DNA from: Rhipicephalus microplus
Taxonomy: Eukaryota; Arthropoda; Arachnida; Ixodida; Ixodidae
Direction of reading: 5' to 3'
Assembly: GCF_043290135.1 (NCBI RefSeq)
Contig: NC_134702.1
Location: forward strand, 196,696,491 to 196,760,490
DNA length: 64,000 nucleotides
Shown here: positions 11,097-20,412 of the stretch, piece after piece
How positions within the stretch are numbered: position 1 is the first letter of the stretch
Layout of the letters: every line of letters begins with the position of its first letter
Made by a program: the position numbers and the translations under genes
Notes under the pieces: model-generated
What the model was told of the DNA's origin: nothing
Database searches by the model: none
Seen by the model: the letters and a program-made list of their open reading frames with translations, nothing else

Positions 11097-11241
11097 TGTA
11101 ACGGGGTTTATTTGCAGCGCAGAACGCAGAAAGCGAAACAGTCAGCAGCGTCCGGCCAAGCGCAGCAAGCACGAGCTTATGCTGATGGCGATGCCTCTGA
11201 TGCGCCGAGAAATGCCGCTGAAGCTCCTCTTCTTCACTACA
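11097..11241 (-). repeat. 5' LTR of the gypsy element
   Basis: 145 bp, TGTAGTG...CGTTACA on the minus strand, followed outside by the GGTAG duplication at 11242-11246. The length is short for a gypsy LTR but is the same at both ends. Confidence 0.93.
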
Positions 11242-11490
11242 GGTAGTTTCATATCAGGCAAATGTACAGACGCGTAATCACAAACTGGCGCTGAAGGTCT
11301 ATCCGTGGTCGGCCCTGAACGTCGAGGAGGATTATGACATGACAGCTGAGAAGTTTTCTGCGTCAGCAGTGGATGCTCAGGTAGTCGCTGATATTATTTC
11401 TGATGAGGTGTCTGCTGTGTGTAGGCGAGAGATGAGCCTGATTCTCAAAGAGTGGATATTGTCGTTGGCTGACTGAAGGTTGTCGGCTCG
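11242..11490 (-). pseudogene. LINE ORF1/ORF2 linker segment (unassigned coding remnant)
   Basis: Continuation of the minus-strand LINE above the gypsy insertion. After removing the element and one GGTAG copy it joins 6078-6227. No domain is recognised; the joined segment is serine/proline rich. Assignment rests on position between ORF1 and the endonuclease. Confidence 0.4.
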
Positions 11491-11497
11491 GCTTTTA

Positions 11498-12294
11498 GGG
11501 GCGAAGCTCCTTAGAGCGGCACCCGTTCATCCCTCGTAGCCATAGTAGTAGTGTGTAACAAGTATTACAATTTGACCTTCAAGGTGGTGGCGGTGAGACA
11601 TTTCTTCTGTGCGTTGTTGAACAATAAAAGACAGTGCTCAGTGTATATGCCAACGGCTGCTAAGGGGGATTGAGAGACAGGAAAATTCGGCTTTTAGTTG
11701 AAGCACACGCAGCGAATTTTTTATTCTTCAACGCACAGAAGACAAGAAATATTGCTACTTTATACTCGCTGGGCATAACCTCCCAGGTTTTAGAAAGGTT
11801 TAGCGAGCGTTGGGCCACAGTGCCATGAATACAGTGAACTAGTTTATACCATGAACTCGAGGTGGTTAAAGGTGAGAAGTAGAGACGAAGCGCAAGCCGT
11901 AAGAAATTGTGCGTGTGCCTCCTCTAGTTCAATCCTTGTAATGTCCGCCGGATGGCGGTGCTTCTATATGATGAATATATGATGAAAAGATGCGAGATGG
12001 TGGTACTTGGACTGTTGAATAGGTGGGCGAACAGACACACAGACAGATGCATGGACGGACGCAAAGATGGCTGCACGGACGGATGGACGCATGGACGGAC
12101 ACAGGAGCGGATGCATGGACGAATGCAGGGACGGACGCACAGATGAACGTGCGGACGCACCAACAGACGCACGCACGGACGGGCGGATGGACGCACGGGT
12201 GGCGACACAGATGCACGCATGGATGGACGGAAGCAAGAACGAATGGACGGACGGATGCTTCGCCCCACTATCCATCATTCACTCTGTGGATATG
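11498..12294 (+). repeat. Microsatellite-bearing repeat, copy 1 (GGGGCGAAGC termini)
   Basis: Starts GGGGCGAAGCTCCTTAG. Near the right end is the inverse GCTTCGCCCC (12257-12266), followed by ATCATTCACTCTGTGGATATGCT, which is shared with the copy at 27841-28165. The interior at 12035-12255 is an irregular GGAC/GGACGGACG array. Frames through the array on either strand give arginine/histidine-rich nonsense. It interrupts the LINE between ORF1 (from about 12300) and the linker. Probably non-autonomous; class unknown. Confidence 0.65.
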
Positions 12295-12299
12295 CTGCC

Positions 12300-13380
12300 A
12301 TTTTTTAGAGCTACAGAATAACTCAATTTATCCACCTGGTCCTGCTCTTTGTGGGCAATTGGAGCCATATGTCTTACAGTGTCAGGATTGGGTGGGGGGC
12401 ATTACGTGGTAACAAACTTCCTGTATCCACTCGTGTCGGCGTAATCTTGAGGCAGCTCTGTTCTGAGGGCATTAAGAGTAGAAAGCCTTGTGATTTCCTC
12501 CACAGTAGGTGCGCCTTAGCTGCAGCACGGTCTTGCACTCTGACTGGTCATGGTTCTCCGAGCATACCTTGCAGCGACGTGCACTGTGACAGTTCTTTTT
12601 AGTAAATAACCGAATCTCTGGCAGTTGTAGCACCCAAGAGCAGGACCCAGGTATCCTTCAATAGGTGACTTGTGAAGCACAAATGTACCCTTTCCGGCAT
12701 TGGTGTGTCTTCTTTGAAGGTTCAGAAAAAGAGCTCTCGGAGGGTTACATCCTATCGCACAATCTTCTTGTCGTTTGAAGCGTGTCTAACGGCAGGCAGA
12801 TGTCATACCAAAATCTTTCAGGAAATCAGCCAGTTGCTCCTCGGTGTTTCGAAGTGCAACGTGGCGTATCTTGACAACATTCCTCGAATGAGATGCTGGA
12901 ATATAAGGCCTCACTCCTAATACAACCACTTCCTTCATAGATAGGAGATGCTTTGCCGACGAGACCGAAGAAATGCTGATAGAAAAGTTCCCATCTCTGT
13001 TCGCTCAGAACGAATGAACTTTTTTTTGTGTGGCTGAAACAATGTTTGACGCAGCGTGGTTTGAATTTGCGTGCAAGAAGTTGTCGCTTTTCTGTGAAAG
13101 TTGAAATCCCACTGGAATTTCATTCAGTCAATTCTTCGCGTATGCCGCGAAGGTGAATGGTGTGTCATCACAGTCAATTCCCTCATCGTTTAAGTCATAG
13201 GGCGATGTCCTATCTTCGATGACACGACCATTCTTCGCCTCGTTTTCCCTTTCGTCAATCATGGTCTCTGAAGCTACGCTGGCCTTAGCTGCAGCATTTT
13301 GGCCTATCGTAGCCGGTCTAATAGCGTGGTTCGCATGGGTTGACAGTCCCGAATTCTTAGCTGGTTCTGTGGCACCCACG
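12300..13380 (-). pseudogene. LINE ORF1 with zinc knuckles (decayed)
   Basis: The minus-strand reading from 13380 down has DDTPFTFAAYAKN, then NIVSATQKKVHSF, then NRDGNFSISISSVSSAKHLL, PPRALFLNL, and a zinc knuckle CYNCQRFGY. After a one-base frameshift it continues as NCHSARRCKVCSENHDQSEC and YCGGNHK. This order matches ORF1 proteins of I/Jockey/R1-like LINEs, where the CCHC knuckles bind the element's RNA. Multiple stops and shifts are present. It belongs with the endonuclease/RT pieces at 1080-6075. Confidence 0.7.
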
Positions 13381-13399
13381 TGCCTTAGAACGTGCTTCT

Positions 13400-13970
13400 G
13401 GTCTTAGGGCTTGTGGCGTCGTTTTTTTCTGCCTACTGCCATAGTTGATAGATGTTGCCTACTGCCGTAGATGATAGAGACGCCCTGGAGAGCACAGAAG
13501 AACCCCTTAAGAATGTGTAGAAGTCACTGCATACGTATCCTTCGGAGTGTCTGGTCCTTTTAATCAGCAGAGGAAAGTCTCCAAGAAGCACTCGTCGCTC
13601 AGAAGCAGAAATAGTATGGCTCACCAAAGATGCAGTGGCCACTCAGTGGAACTTGTTCTTCCCTGCTTTAGCCGGTCAGGTAAAACGACATGCGCTAGTA
13701 CGAAACAGTTTGTTTCCCTCACGCGTAAAAAATCCAGACAGCACATAAAAAATATACCTTTCTGCCATAGTGCCATGAACTATGCTCCACGGCCAACACG
13801 GGCCGAAGAAGTACGGTTGTCCAGCAGGATGTTCTCAAGAATGTTCATGTAAACACTGGAACAAGCTATTTTGTCCATGGTGCACATTCCCACATTCTCT
13901 TCCACAATTTGCAAGCGGAGCAATAATTTCTCTGTTGGCACTTGAAAAAATTCTCCTGAATTATATTAAG
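13400..13970. other. Unassigned stretch between LINE ORF1 and THAP segment
   Basis: Short frames on both strands (for example 13433-13642 minus and 13547-13852 plus) show no recognised motif. The minus-strand frame may be LINE 5' leader or part of a longer THAP-protein pseudogene; I cannot tell. Confidence 0.3.
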
Positions 13971-14445
13971 TCAATGAAGTTGGCTCTCGGCAGTTGTTTG
14001 TGAGTGTTTGGAAAGGTCTGCGTAAGTGAATGGCACATCAGAAACCGGAGAAAGCTCTCGTGGCCTCTTTAGAGGTGAGCAATTTGTTGCACATGAATGC
14101 TGTTTTGGTTTGGAGAAGTAAGAAGGCAAACCTTCGAAAATGCTTGGTAGGACATCTTCCACTAGTAGAGGTCGTTCTCGGGGCTGCGAAGCGATAACTC
14201 CGTTCACTGTGCGCACGTCCGCAGGTACAATGTACCTGGCGTCAAAATGTTTTTCACAAACGCGAGCGTTCCTTGAGTCGAAAGCAAATCAAACACTCTC
14301 TTGTCGCGAGATCGAACGTTTTCACCTGTTGTGTTCTACGTTGGCTGGGAAACAGAACAGGGTAACTTTTTCGACGGTGTCCTTGTATCCAGATGGACAG
14401 CTCGGCACGCAGTGGGTGTTGGGCATCACTTTCAACACGATGTGA
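13970..14445 (-). pseudogene. THAP-type zinc-finger segment (decayed)
   Basis: The minus strand shows the THAP C2CH module split by one stop and a shift. It has MPNTHCVPSCPSGYK..EKVTLFCFP at 14330-14430, then RVCEKHFDARYIVPADVRT at about 14215-14270, then RERPLLVEDVLPSIF. The C-x3-C pair, the FCFP turn and the CEKHF pair are characteristic of the THAP DNA-binding fold. After it comes SDVPFTYADLSKH, resembling the DTPFTFAAY start of the LINE ORF1 some 850 bp further on. The C-terminal identity is unknown. THAP domains occur in host regulators and in P-element-like transposases; this remnant could come from either. Confidence 0.7.
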
Positions 14446-14499
14446 CCCCGAAAAGCAAAAAAATTGAGGTTCATACGCACGACCACCACCACTCCGCTA

Positions 14500-15060
14500 A
14501 TGGCGGCCAGTAAAGCAGCTGGCGGAGCCGGTTTCCTCGCCCCTCTATCTACGACAGTGCCGGGCGTGGAAAGTGCGGGCGGAGTATGAAGCTCTCCCAT
14601 CGAGTGACGTGGAAGTTTTATGACCAAAAAAAGTAATAAAGCACCATGTTGTTGGCCACCGCTATCTCGTGCTTGCCAAAAGTTGGCCATTACAATCAAG
14701 CAATGATTACTCAAACTGCCAATACATAAAAATGAATAGGAGGTGCTTGACTATTTCTGTTACTACTTGCCCAAATAACGTGCTCAGACAATATTAACAA
14801 AAAGCTGCCTCGTGGAGATAAGAGTTGACCTCTAGTAATAAGCACCCCTTCTATATTCCAAGACTATACCCCACAACTCCCGGTATTTTTACTAAAATAT
14901 TGGACAATTTTCCAGCAAGACCTTATAAAAATACAATAAATATCAAACTCTAAATAACAACTAACAGACAATTATGCCAAAAAGTATAGGGGATATTATT
15001 GGTAGTAATTGTGACATAAATGGGAAGAGAGAAAATTGGACAAAACGATAACTTGCTATT
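14500..15060. other. No gene recognised
   Basis: AT-rich sequence without a recognised element. The minus-strand frame 14446-14714 simply extends the THAP frame upstream without a motif. Confidence 0.4.
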
Positions 15061-15124
15061 GGAAGGGACCGAACATTAGACCTTCAAGTAACGCGTCCGA
15101 TTGTCTGCTGAGCTACCACAGTGG
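15061..15124 (-). repeat. tRNA-like SINE head, minus strand
   Basis: The minus strand reads CTGTGGTAGCTCAGCAGACAA, then ...GAAGGTCTAATGTTCGGTCCC. This is an A-box-like block (TAGCTCAG) and a B-box-like block (GTTCGGTCCC), the layout of a tRNA-derived polymerase III promoter. It does not fold as an intact tRNA in my reading. A related head on the opposite strand lies at 15228-15290. Confidence 0.5.
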
Positions 15125-15227
15125 CTTTTCTTGCGTCCACATTATGGAGTATTTGCGCGTTTAAACATCAGATGCTCGCACTTTGAAATGCACATACACG
15201 ACCCATAAAAATGGACGGGGGGACAAT

Positions 15228-15290
15228 CGCTGTGGTAGCTCGGTAGAGCATCAGACGCGTTATTCAAAGGTCTCAAGTTTGGTTCCTGCC
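15228..15290 (+). repeat. tRNA-like SINE head, plus strand
   Basis: Reads GCTGTGGTAGCTCGGTAGAGC, then GGTCTCAAGTTTGGTTCCTGC, with A-box- and B-box-like blocks as in 15061-15124 but in the opposite direction. Together the two form an inverted pair about 100 bp apart. Probably two SINE heads; not an intact tRNA gene. Confidence 0.5.
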
Positions 15291-15685
15291 CACTGCTAGC
15301 TATCTTTTTGTACACTTTTATTTCTTTACAATTACATTGCAATTACTCCTAATAGCATATCCTATACTTTCTTCGGCGTAACTATTCGTTATTCCTCACT
15401 TATAGTGTAGCTAACTACGAAAACGTGCCATTAACTTTACGCTTTTTTCCTTAATCAATAAATGTCAAACAGCAACTATTCTAGAATCCAAGAAACTTAA
15501 AAAATTTTAATAATTTTGGGCACAAAAAAAAGCTTGTTGAACAAGTCAAAAGTTCTTGCGCCATCAGCACCTAATGCGGGAAAATTTAGGGAAAGAGGCT
15601 CTGTCACGCTGTATTCTCGCTGATTTAAAGATACTTGTGAATAAATAAAATATTTTGGTGATACTAAACAGAAACAGAAATGATA

Positions 15686-17033
15686 ACATCATCTTAATAC
15701 ATAAGAAAGGAGATGACAAGGACTTGAAGAATTACAGGCCGATCAGCTTGCTCTTCGTAGTATACAAGCTATTTACAAAAGTTATTGCTAACAGACCTAA
15801 GAAAATGTTGGAATTCAAACAACCAAACGAACAAGCAGGATCTTGAAAAGGCTACTCAATAATGGACCACATTCACATTATGAATGTGGTAATAGAGGAA
15901 TGCTAAGAATATAGTCAACCACTATACATAGCCTTCACAGATTACGAGAAGGCGTTTGATTCAGTGGAAATACCAACACTCATGCAGACACTGCGGAATC
16001 AGGGCATCGCTGAAGCATGTATAAACATCCTGGAAAAAATCTACAGGGGATCAACTGCTACCATAGCGCTTCATAAAGGAAGCAACAGAATACCAATGAA
16101 GAAGTGTGTAAGGCAGGGGGATACAATCTCCCCAATGCTATTTACCGCGTGCTTAAAGGAGGTTTTCAGAGCCCTAGAATGGGAACAGTTGAGGATAAGA
16201 GTTATTGAACAATACCTTAGTAACCTGCGGTTTCCACATAACAATGCATTGCTTAGTAACTTAGGGAACGAATTGCAACTCATGATTACGAAGTTAGACA
16301 AGAAGAGCAGAAAGGTGGGTCTTAAAATTAATCAGCAGAAAATGAAAGTAATGTACAACAACCTCAGAAGAGAGCAGCGCTTCAAGGTAGTTACTAGTCC
16401 ACTTCAAAATGCAAAAGACTATGTGTACTTAGGTCAGTTAAGAACCGCGGAGCTAAAACCACGAAATTGTAGTAACTAGAAGAACAAGAATGAGGTGGAG
16501 CAGATTTGACAAGCACTCTCAAACTATGACAGGTAGATTGCCACTATCCCTCAAGAGGAAGGTATATAACAGCTGTATCTTGCCGGTGCTTAGCTACGGA
16601 GCAGAAACCTGGAGACTCACAAAGGGGGTTCAGCTTAATTTAGGGAGACGCAGCGAGCAATGGGAAGAAGAGTGGTAAATGTAACCTTAAGAGACAAGAA
16701 GAGAGCAGAGTGGATTTGGAAACAAGCGGGGGTTGAGGATATCCTACTCGAAATCAAGTAGAGGGAATAGACAGGGGCCGGGCATGTAGCGCGTTGACAG
16801 AATAACCGCTGGTCATTAGGGGAACTAACTGGATTCCTGGAGAAGACAAGCGGGTTAGGGGGAGACAGAAGGTTAGGTGGGTAGATGATATCAAGAAGTT
16901 TGCGGGTATACATTGGCAGCAGCGGGCACAGGACCGAGTTGACTGGCATAACATGAAAGAGGCCTTTGTCCTGCAGTGGACTTAGTCAGACTGATGATGA
17001 TGATGTTAATAATGATGATAATGATGACAAAAC
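15686..17033 (+). mobile_element. 5'-truncated RTE-type LINE copy
   Basis: Plus-strand sequence closely matching the RTE element at 48620-49967. It starts at the AACATCATCTTAATACATAAG block and ends in a TGATGATGATG-rich tail. It encodes RT pieces ([29 protein letters not shown], and VRQGDTISPMLF with its first V-R-Q-G-D intact). The catalytic FADD is gone, reading FPHNNALLSN in place of FADDIALLSN. Stops and frameshifts break the frame into four parts. It is much more diverged than the copy at 46903-49967. Confidence 0.85.
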
Positions 17034-20000
17034 AGAAACAATGACTTCGTTTGGATTCACAAGCTATTCTCTGAGAACTGCGAAGTCATTATTATAAGCT
17101 CATCTTAGCGGAGAAAATCAACGTGTAAATTTCATTCTTTAGTTCAGCGGTGATATTTTCGGCAGTGGTGTCAACATTAAAAAAATATATTTTTGGTATG
17201 TCGCTGACACTGGCGTGGGGAAAGATTCAGAAACTTCACGTGTCAGGTCTATAGCACCCGGACACGACATTCTACTTCATTTTTATTGCTTAGAAACTAT
17301 GTATGGTTCCTAAAATGCCTTTGTAATTTATGAAGTCACGTTGTTTGGGTCAGGCAGATCAAGCTGGCATCGCAGTACACATTTTCTATGGGCACGTTTG
17401 CTCGCGTATTAAGCATCGAGCGGCAGTAAGAGCCATTTTCTCGGGATCGTAAATGTGTACCTTACTAATACGCGAAAAATCGTTTTTTCTCATTTGTGTC
17501 ATTTTAAAAATCTTGTCAACTTAACTATTAGTGGTAAAATTTTGCGCTGCATATCCATTGTCATGGTTAATAACACATTTCCGGTACGTTTGTGATTTCA
17601 TTGTTGACGCTCATTAATCCAGAAAATATTGTTACGCAGGTTACCCTGTTACGCGACTTTGTTCGTAGTCTAAAATAAATGCTCTCACTCACAGTCTCGT
17701 AATTTCACTCACAGTTATGCGCTTTGCATACCTCATCAATATTGGTATCATCGGGTGTGCCAAGAAAACTGACGCGTTTCTCTCTCGCATAAAGACAATA
17801 AAATAAAGGCAAGTGGAGGAGTGAACATTTTGAAAGGGCTGATATATACCGCTGTGTTGGATAGAACATCTTCTCAAAGATTTTGAATATACGGCTGAAC
17901 ACGAACATTTTGAATTCGGCGTCATAATCGTGCCCATATATGTGAACTGCGGTTGTCCATTGGTTTTTACAAGTTGCGTAGCTTAATGCATTGACACAAA
18001 GTCTGCAAGAAACGCAACAGTGCTCAAGCGTACCTAAAAATGCATGTATTAGCCAGCTGGTTGACAACCTGTTAAGAACAGAACTTAGCTTTTAGGTTGC
18101 ACGCCGGCATTACAGTCGGTATTCAGGTGCAGTTTTCCTAACACGCAATTACGTCAGATAGTTGCTTACCGTGCTCTCTTGTTAGTTTGTATGAGAAAAC
18201 GTTTTCTCTATATAAAATTCAGTAGTCAGTGAGCCCTAGATGGCTCGCACTTTAGTGTGTCCTTGTGTGCTTGCACAACAACACAAGCTGGCGCTTGGAG
18301 AACAATGCCACACAGAGTTTACACATTAACTAAAACAAACTTTCTATATTTTAATAAATAATTCATATCAATTAAGCTCTACTGATAATTTTAACTGATG
18401 CCCTCACCGCAACACACATGGCGCAAGATTGCGCCTAAATGTAGCGCAAGAATACAATATACTTCAACTGAACACTCTTCATCTTATCACGTTTTTTTTT
18501 ACCTTCAGTACAACAGTGATGATACTTGAATGTTTTTTTTAACGAGAAGCTCAATGCCAGAACGGCTAAACATCTTGTAATTCATTCAACCAACAAGAGT
18601 AGCGCAAACGTTTAACAATACCCATCTATGTGGCTTTTGAGTAACCTATTTAAAAAACAAAATGTTGTACCAGAATCCACATTAGAATAGCTCCCGGCTT
18701 ATTAGGACAACAATCGACTGCAAGAAATATTGAATACATTGCTTGAAAACTCAAATCTCAAATGTGTAATGATCACAACAGAGAAAACTGCAATGAAACG
18801 TGGAGTGCTTCTCGGTGCTCCTATTTTTACTGGTACACTTAAGGCTTTTATGTGAAGCAATACCTCAATTATTTAAGCGTAAACAAATAAAACAAGCATA
18901 TACACTGATATATTCAATGTATTCAGAACTCTACACTTGAAGCATGAGTTATAACCTTTACTTGGCTACATTTATGAACGTGATGGTTTTCGATAAGAAG
19001 GTAAATCTGTCCGATTTTGCTGGGTCAGGAGCCTGATTGAGATACGAGGTAATGAAATTGCACAGCGGTTATGGATTGTATAATGACGCCGAGCCTAGGG
19101 AGTCCGCGAGCTAACTTTGATGATGGGCGAAAGGCATGTCTGAAAAAAGCCAAGTTTTTCTTTTTTTAAGGCACAACATGGCCCATGACTGCAGTTTGTT
19201 CAAGTTTTCTGAAAGCTACACCACAGAGCAAGTGTGCATGAGCTCTGTTATGTTCGGCCTTCTTGAAGTGGTTGTAAATTTTTTGTTTATATATGACAAC
19301 ATAAGCATACAATCATGTTTTGCGCAGAGCTATATTTATGAAAATCTAACATAGCTAGAAATAGCCGGAAGGTGGCTGCACAACGCACAACTTATTGACG
19401 TGGGCACTCCTGAAACAACAGATACTTGCGCTTTTTTGACCGCAAATGAAGCCGTTACAAAGCTCAAAATACTCTTAGACGGCAACCTGCAAGTTTTATG
19501 ACGAGTTTTCCTTCAAAATTGTCGCATGAGTGAGCTTTCGAGATAAGTAATCAGGTTCATAATATTTTGCCCATGATTCGGAACGGCAGACGTCTCGTCA
19601 CTAAAACAGGTTTATCCGGGTTTATTGAGGTTTATCGCACACATATTTAATTGAGACAGGAGGTGCAACCAGCATATAAAAATTGTCAGGTGCTATTAGT
19701 GGTCGTAGATACATAATCACTAGATATCCTTACATGACAACGCAAATAGATATGTGTATGTAAGAATCATACAAAGAACGCACATCTGTGCACTCCCACT
19801 TTATGCTTGGACATATTCAACCTCTTCCCCTAAATATAGTTAAAATCAATTATTTAGAATAACTGATTTTAAAAACGAACTATAGATTGGAGAGCCCCTA
19901 ATGTTTCTTATCTGATATATGTGGATTACACAGCTTAGATTTGTATGCTTTTGAACTATACCCAATAATTTCGGTGATAAAAGTATATCCATGGCATAAA

Positions 20001-20302
20001 ACTAGCAGTTGTTATCAATTATTATTTCTACCTGCTAATAGAAGCTGGTGGTGACCCAAATCAAGGATTTCTAAGGCCTCGCTTTCTTGTCAGGCTCATT
20101 GGATTCTCTCTAAGCAGTCGCTTGGATCAGATCTGCACAGTACTATGTTCAACAGTTCAGGAGAAAATAAAAATATCCTCAATATGTACACATTCTGTGG
20201 CCTCCTGCTCTGCGTAATACAAACTGAAACAAGAATTAATGTTTTGTAGTGAATATGAGAATGACACCAATGAGCTGAAAGAGATTGTCTCAATGTGCTT
20301 AC
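17034..20302. other. No gene recognised; presumed intron or downstream DNA of the SLC5 gene
   Basis: The next exon of the transporter (after 20303) should lie at lower coordinates on the minus strand, but I could not identify it here. Open frames at 17689-18067 (minus) and 19136-19354 (plus) have no recognised motif. The sequence is AT-rich without clear repeats. Confidence 0.4.
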
Positions 20303-20412
20303 CTAGGACTTTCGTCAGGAGAAGCGATACTTTCGGTGTTGGTGCGGCAATAATAGCGACAAACTCCACGTAGGTCACGGCAGCCAGTGAATTTATGGCG
20401 GATGATATGGTA
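20303..20412 (-). CDS. SLC5-type sodium-coupled transporter, exon e (last found)
   Basis: 110-bp exon, CTGTTTTTAG acceptor at 20413-20414 and CTAG|GTAAGC donor at 20301-20302. It begins with the third base of a serine codon and encodes S-TISSAINSLAAVTYVEF, then APTPKVSLLLTKVL and one base of the next codon. The STISS-IN-LAAVT stretch matches the conserved helix of SLC5 symporters whose serine/threonine hydroxyls bind sodium; these residues are present. Its phase fits exon 24410-24498 exactly. The downstream exon (phase 1 start) is not found in the window. The protein would sit in the plasma membrane and use the sodium gradient to import a small organic solute. Confidence 0.88.

Larger units (their letters stand above)
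6233..11241 (-). mobile_element. Complete Ty3/gypsy LTR retrotransposon with GGTAG target duplication
   Basis: Two 145-bp LTRs (6233-6377 and 11097-11241) differ at one base by eye. They begin TGTAGTG and end CGTTACA on the minus strand. GGTAG occurs immediately outside both ends (6228-6232 and 11242-11246). The internal order is primer site, gag, protease-RT-RNase H-integrase, then a purine-rich stretch before the 3' LTR. The near-identical LTRs and intact pol indicate a recent insertion. It lies in the decayed LINE, between its ORF1-side linker and its endonuclease. Confidence 0.95.
1080..13380 (-). mobile_element. RNase H-bearing LINE (I/R1-group style), decayed, split by five later insertions
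   Basis: Minus-strand pieces read in LINE order from high to low coordinates. They are ORF1 with a zinc knuckle (about 12300-13380), a linker (11242-11490 plus 6078-6227), endonuclease and downstream linker (about 4930-6075), RT (4681-4930, 4039-4266, 2600-3181), the post-RT region (2135-2593), RNase H and the 3' end (about 1080-2040). The gaps are filled by five insertions: a SINE, a 0.8-kb repeat, a solo LTR, a full gypsy element and a microsatellite repeat. Three of these have clear target duplications. Reading resumes on the far side of the inserts inside RT. Every piece has frameshifts and stops, so the element is dead. The clade is inferred from RNase H plus EEP endonuclease plus CCHC knuckles. 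The 3' end near 1080 is approximate. Confidence 0.75.

Noticed and set aside
11924..12412. Open frames with repeated RPSVRPSV / GRTDGRMD patterns
   Set aside because: Direct translation of the GGAC-type microsatellite; no protein family.
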